Of a stretch of DNA of 64,000 nt, positions 59,326 to 64,000 are shown in pieces; the first letter of the stretch is position 1, and each line of letters starts with the position of its first letter. The stretch comes from Chimonanthus salicifolius (lineage: Eukaryota > Streptophyta > Magnoliopsida > Laurales > Calycanthaceae), in assembly GCA_013350335.1 (NCBI GenBank), contig CM023535.1:31094991-31158990 (forward strand). The letters are read 5' to 3'. A program made the translations under genes and the position numbers. Under the pieces are notes generated by a model. That model was not told the DNA's origin. It made no database searches and was given only the letters and a program-made list of their open reading frames with translations.

Positions 59326-59489
59326 GTGGTCTTTCCCATGTATCCCATGGTCAACCAAGAAGATGCATGGCTTACACTTGGGGTTTTGTCTTTCCCATGT
59401 GTCCCAACCAAGGAGACACATGGCTTACACTTGGGGCTTGGTCTTTCCCATGTGTCCCAACCAAGGAGACACATGACTTACACTTGGGG
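59326..59489 (-). repeat. 67-bp tandem array with CCATGTGTC hairpins (left part), in a P3 LTR
   Basis: Two and a half copies of a unit 'ggtctttcccatgtgtcccaaccaaggagacacatggcttacacttggggctt' occur, the words CCATGTGTC and GACACATGG forming a 9-bp stem. The array continues at 63236-63300 after the solo LTR. The short frames here are repeat artefacts. Confidence 0.75.
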
Positions 59490-62400
59490 TGTAACGCCCC
59501 GCCCTCTCCGAGAAATCAGAGTCTATTTTTTTTTTTAAATAATAATAGAATAACACCGGAAGAAAGTGGGCGGCGTCATGACGCGAGCTAAGTTCGGACT
59601 TCCAAAGTCCGACCCTTAACTGCCCACCCATGTGTGCATGGACTAAACCCACGATAACAATCCACACATGGAACTAAACAAATTATACGGAATAAACTAG
59701 ACTAACTGCGAAATTAGACTGAAAAGATAGCAAGTACAAGTCTCAATTATTAAAATAACTTATCCAACCATCCATTGTTTACATCATAAACAAACCATAG
59801 CCAAAGTATCAACTTATTACATGTCCATAAAATATAACTCGTAAAATAATAATAAAGACATCCCAAACATCAATCAAGCGCTTAAGCTTGGCTCCCCTCC
59901 AGGTCCACGACCTTCTCTTTCCCTTTTCCATTTCCTGCATTATCCTCTATGGATAGAATTAGGGCGTTAGATCAACACGCCCAGTAGGATTTCCGATTAG
60001 TGCTACCACATGGTTAGTATATAAAAACATGCATATATTATAATATATTTGGTCATCAAAATAGATAAATCAATGCTATGTAAATATGCACATGAAATGA
60101 GTCCCTCCCATCATGCATATACATAGCCATCACTTGACGAGACTCTCACCGTCAAAGTAAATCACAATACACTTTCTTTCTTCTTGATGATATTCCTCCT
60201 GGCGGGACCTGCATCGCCTAAGGAGGCCGATGTGGCTCTCATCATCATAATATTTCTCCTGGCGGGACCCTCATCGCCTAAGGAGACCAATGTGATTCTC
60301 ATCATTATACATTTCTCCTGGCGGGTCCTGCATCGCCTAAGGAGACCAATGTATTTCTCATCATTATAACATTTCTCCTAGCGGGACCTGCATCGCCTAA
60401 GAAGACCAATGTATTATCATCATCATGATACTACTCCTGGCGGGACCCGCATCGCCTAAGGAGGCTTTCCATAATCATCATCCCATGTCCATGCATGAGA
60501 TGCCAATGAATATATGAAGTATGTACATAAATCTCATGATTCAAAAACCAATTGAAACATAATAATAATAACAACATATCTTATCAAAATCATGATAAAA
60601 CTAATCATCATAGTGGTTGCAAGCAGGTAGGAAACCTACCGAAGATTAGATTCGGTGTTTGTTCTTTCTTAAAGCGTCACTTGCTCACGACTTGCACGCC
60701 GTTCAACTTCCACTTCCTTGTTATAAAATCAGCAAGTCAAATACTTGATCTACTTGATTTCTAATCAAGTTTAGGTCTCATATACCATCTTGTTTCTAAC
60801 TAAATCCAAAACCTCATAAACCATTTTGTGGGGTTCGGCCACACCCATGGCCGAACGTTACATCATTTGAATTTAATCTCTTTTTTTATTTGCTAAACAC
60901 TTCAACACTTCACATTTCAAAATATATCTCTTGATAGGGTTCGGCCATACCACATGGCCGAACCATATCACTTTGGTTTTGGACCCTTCTTTTCAAAATC
61001 CTTTAATCAATCCCTTCTTATTACAATTTGGTTTGTATTTATGGTTTTGCCATTGGTCATACCCTTGTTTAACATTGTTAACAACCTATAGCAATAAACA
61101 TTAACCCATTAAATTTAATATCCCAAAAACAATGTTTATAGGTGGGGTTCGGCCATACCCCTTGGCCGAACCACACTTATTTCACTTGAGTCCACTTTTA
61201 TCTCTTAATTTAATAATCCATCCAAGTGACTCATTTACAAAACTATAATCCAACAAATACAACTTGGTGGGGTTCGGCCATACTACATGGCCGAACCTCA
61301 CCTTCTCACCTTAACCATATATCCAAAACATGAAACCTTACCTCCATATAAACCGGTCCATGGGGTTCTTTTATCCCAATTAATTCCATCTTTTATACAT
61401 GGTTCCTACTCAATATTTTTAACCATAATAACATTATGGTTCGGCCATGTAATGGCAGACCCAACACATCAACTTTATCTCTATATAAAAACAACTTAAT
61501 AACCTTGAATCATTGTATGGTTTTTATCCCTCAAAACCATACAAATTTTCCATAAAAATGTCTTATCATTTCATGGGGTTCAGCCATCCCAATTGGCCGA
61601 ACCCAATGGCCTATGATTTAAATCTCTTTTGTCAAATACTTAGCCTTATTTAAATCATGCAAACATCTCCACCATTGGTATGGTTTTTATCTCTCCAAAA
61701 CCATACCAAATCATCAAATATTTTCATGGGGTTTGGCCATCCAAAGTGGCCGAACCCTATGACCATGATTTGGACCCCTTTTTAATCAACAATTTCCAAG
61801 ATTAGACCTTTGATGGATTCGGCCATTCCATGGCCAAATCGTGACATCCAAATCCATGTTTTAAACTTTCTTTAATAACTTATTTTGCCTCATCATAAAC
61901 ATGTATCTTAGGTCTAATTAAACATCCAAATCAGTCCAACACTTGCATGGTTTTATCTTACAAAAACCATCAAAATTAACCAATTCTTTTCATGGGGTTC
62001 GGCCATCCAAAGTGGCTGAACCCATTGATCCATTTTTCATCACTTTTGTAAAACACCATCCAAGGTTTATCCTTGATGGATTCGGCCAAGACATGGCCAA
62101 ATCATGATTCATTAATCCCATTTTATTAAACAAAAATCCATGGAAATACTTACCAAATTTTCTAAGCTTTTCTTCTTGCCTTTGCTCCTTGCGTTCCTTT
62201 CTTTCTTAGCCTCTCTTTCTTTGCTGATTATATGCTTAATCAATTGTGCAGACACTACTTGCTGGTTCGGCCAAGAGAAAGAGTTTGGAGAGAGGGAGAG
62301 AGATGAGGACTCTTAGGATTTCATTGTGTGAAAATCGGCCAAATGAATGGTGTATTTCCTTTTGTTAAACAGCCCCATATTATCTCATTACTTCTCATCA

Positions 62401-63235
62401 TTCTTTGATCAAACCAATGGGATATTTGGTGCCAACCAAGGCACCCCTTGGCACTCCCAGGGTACCCTTTGGCACTCCCATGCATCTCATCCAATTCCCA
62501 TCCATTTCCATTTAAAATTTTGCATGGAAGCTCACACCACAAGTCCCCAACGTGTGGGACTTGTATTGTGTGGCTTGAGACCCAAGTAACTCTTCATCTT
62601 CCCTTCAACTCACTGATTTTACAGCCCCTTTGATTTCCATTTTGACTCACCTAACTCACAAGCCCAACTCACCACATTAAATGACACTCATTTAATGCAC
62701 TTGAGTCAACTCATTCTTAATTCAAAACCAGCTCAATTCAGTTCCACTCAACCTGATTTAACTCACCATTGAGCTCATTTGAGGGCCCACACGGTCAGCC
62801 GTGGTCAAAAGGTCAACCCGACCCATTGGGTCCCCATTTAGCTTGTTGACCCGTTTTGACTCCATGACCCATTTATGGGTTGTTTTAGCCATTTGCATTT
62901 GGTTTTCACATGTGCATCAAGCCTACCCATTTATGCTCCACTTAATTTCCAATCAATTCAGCTTAACCCCATTAAATTTGGGCTCACCCAATGGTCAATT
63001 AAGTCCACCATGACCCTTTGGGTCCCAATTGGGTCCTTTGACCCAATTAACCATTTTGTCCCAATTTGATGTTCATTACCCATTCAATCAAATTTGACAC
63101 TTATAATATGCTCATAGGGTCTTAACTTGAACAATGGGCCCCACCATTTCCTTATTTACAATCACATTTATTGAATTTACCAATCCAAGGGCATTTTCGT
63201 AAATATTCATCTTATTGAGAAATTGGGGTGTTACA
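59490..63235 (-). mobile_element. Solo family-P LTR (subfamily P2) with TGGGG target duplication
   Basis: The plus-strand edges are TGTAACGCCCCGCCC and TTGGGGTGTTACA; a perfect TGGGG duplication flanks it (59485-59489 and 63236-63240). Length is 3,746 bp. Landmarks: CCCTTAACTG, ACACGCCCAGTAGGA, a five-copy cassette CTCCTGGCGGGACC...GCATCGCCTAAGGAG (60195-60465), ATGCATGAGATG, GGTAGGAAACCTACC (60626), eight or more GGTTCGGCCA/TGGCCGAACC hairpins (60831-62023), two GATTCGGCCA/TGGCCAAATC variants (61819, 62078), a leader near 62160-62310, and the P2 start AATGCCCTTGGATTGG in reverse near 63180-63200. It split a 67-bp tandem array. Confidence 0.88.
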
Positions 63236-63854
63236 TGGGGCTTGGTCTTTCCCATGTGTCCCAACCAAGGAGACACATGGCTTACACTTGGGGCTTGGAT
63301 TTTCCCATTCAACTCAATCCCAATTCACTTTGATTTACTTAATTTTCTTGAACTCATTTCCATATAACTCAAGTGATTTTAATTTCCAACTCAATATAAT
63401 TCAACTTACCCCATTTGAACTCACCCATGGTTGACCAAGTCAAACATGGCAGCTGACCATGAATGTTACCTTAGACCACTCGCCACCTCACTTGATGAGG
63501 TAGATTTGGGTCCCACTTGGCCATGCCACTTACATGCCACCTCACTTGATGAGGTGGATCCCATGTCTTGGGTCTTAATTGGGTACATGACCCAATTAAA
63601 TTAATTCCTTGCCCATTTACCTTAAACAACAATTCATTTTGACCCATTGGGTCCCAATTGGGTATTTGACCCAATTAACTACATTTACCCAATTAATTAG
63701 AATCAAACTCTATCCATGATCCGTTGGATCATAATTGGGCCATTGCCCCAATTCTTACCCATCTAACAGTCATTCTATCTATAAATCTTAAATTTAACAA
63801 TTAAAATAAATAATTTCCAATATAATAATGCATTTGAAAATCCAGGATGATACA
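63236..63854 (-). mobile_element. 3' LTR (subfamily P3) of the minus-strand chromovirus at the window edge
   Basis: The first 65 bp continue the 67-bp array. The rest parallels the start of the 37733-40818 LTR: TTGACCAAGTCAA, CACTTGATGAGGT, GACCCATTGGGTCCCAATTG, TATCCATGATCC, CCAATATAATAATGCATT. It ends GGATGATACA, i.e. the LTR begins TGTATCATCC on the minus strand, next to a polypurine tract. Its other end is lost at the junction with the 59325 LTR end. Confidence 0.7.
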
Positions 63855-63870
63855 ATAGTACCCTCTTTTG
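63855..63870 (-). other. Polypurine tract
   Basis: On the minus strand AAAAGAGGGTACTAT lies between the pol end (preceded by TTCGGGATGAAAATTTC) and the LTR start TGTATCATCC. Confidence 0.65.
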
Positions 63871-63913
63871 AAATTTTCATCCCGAAAATCGAGCTAAGTA
63901 GGGTTTCAAACAA

Positions 63914-64000
63914 CTATACAAAAAGCTCAGGGTGAGTTGCTCTCATTTCTGATTCAAGTTCCCAGGTGACTTCCTCATTACCATGTCGGTCCCATACCAC
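63914..64000 (-). pseudogene. Ty3/gypsy chromovirus pol C-terminus (chromodomain tail), runs off window
   Basis: The frame entering from the right edge reads VVWDRHGNEEVTWELESEM then RATHPELFV and a TAG stop at 63914-63916. This is the intact-looking C-terminal end of the chromodomain of a gypsy polyprotein (family pattern: W.-x-x-H/YG-x-E-E-x-TWE-x-E-x-M). Within the 29 codons visible there is no disruption. Whether the rest of pol is intact cannot be seen, so 'pseudogene' here means a partial mobile-element gene. Confidence 0.8.

Noticed and set aside
59289..59667. Overlapping frames on both strands in the 67-bp array
   Set aside because: Products of tandem repeats; they also cross an LTR boundary.
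27531..62023. GGTTCG words as tRNA B-box promoters or tRNA-derived SINEs
   Set aside because: The words lack the rest of the B-box (GGTTCGANTCC) and have no A-box at the right distance. They are explained by the hairpin.
1..64000. rRNA, tRNA, snoRNA or miRNA genes
   Set aside because: No canonical tRNA or rRNA sequence was recognised. Many hairpins exist, but their arms are only 6-14 bp, too short for a typical miRNA precursor.

Overview
This is a stretch of repeat-rich nuclear plant DNA. The evidence is one intronless pentatricopeptide-repeat (PPR) gene of the land-plant-specific PLS class, plant-type LTR retrotransposons (Ty3/gypsy chromovirus-type, Ty1/copia, a TRIM), a LINE tail, and Mutator-like and other MITEs. 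A 100-bp run of N at 42150-42249 marks an assembly gap. The species cannot be named from the sequence; a large-genome angiosperm is the safest reading. The only intact-looking host gene is the PPR gene at 15569-17026 (minus strand).

Layout. 1-4600: AT-rich DNA, then a candidate gypsy 5' LTR (about 1852-4560, followed by a primer-binding-site-like sequence) interrupted by a complete minus-strand TRIM (3989-4520). 4600-11380: decayed copia material, including a roughly 0.5-kb direct repeat (5484-5990 and 8728-9255) and a broken gag (9255-10100). 11385-13665: two sets of direct repeats resembling duplicated LTR/leader sequence. 13666-15000: nothing recognisable. 15010-18551: LINE tail, PPR gene, a 1.1-kb Mutator-like element with target-site duplication 122 bp upstream of the PPR start codon, and a small related MITE. 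18560-20783: AT-rich, nothing seen.

20784-64000 is almost wholly nested LTR retrotransposon sequence. Two large LTR families dominate. Family A (about 1.6 kb, TGTTAGTGCC...TTCTAGCA) has seven copies or fragments in both orientations. Family P (3.1-4.2 kb, TGTAA...GCGTTACA) has eight copies or fragments; four are solo LTRs with perfect 5-bp target-site duplications. A decayed minus-strand gypsy element runs from its 5' LTR end (41182) through primer-binding site, gag and protease to a chromodomain tail and 3' LTR (about 33355). Its gag is split by one solo LTR. Another minus-strand chromovirus pol end enters at the right edge of the window.

The most notable signal is architectural. Family-P LTRs share a constant backbone but carry an exchangeable slot, downstream of a pyrimidine/purine-rich leader-like segment, filled with arrays of short near-perfect hairpins. 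The sequence of the hairpin differs completely between LTRs: GGTTCGGCCA/TGGCCGAACC, CAGCCGACTG/CAGTCGACTG, or CCGTCCGCGGACGG. A second slot near the 3' part of the LTR holds different short tandem cassettes. Some hairpins show paired changes in both arms. A neighbouring LTR (31690-33355) and family A carry their own unrelated hairpin arrays. I do not recognise this as a described system; its function is inference only.
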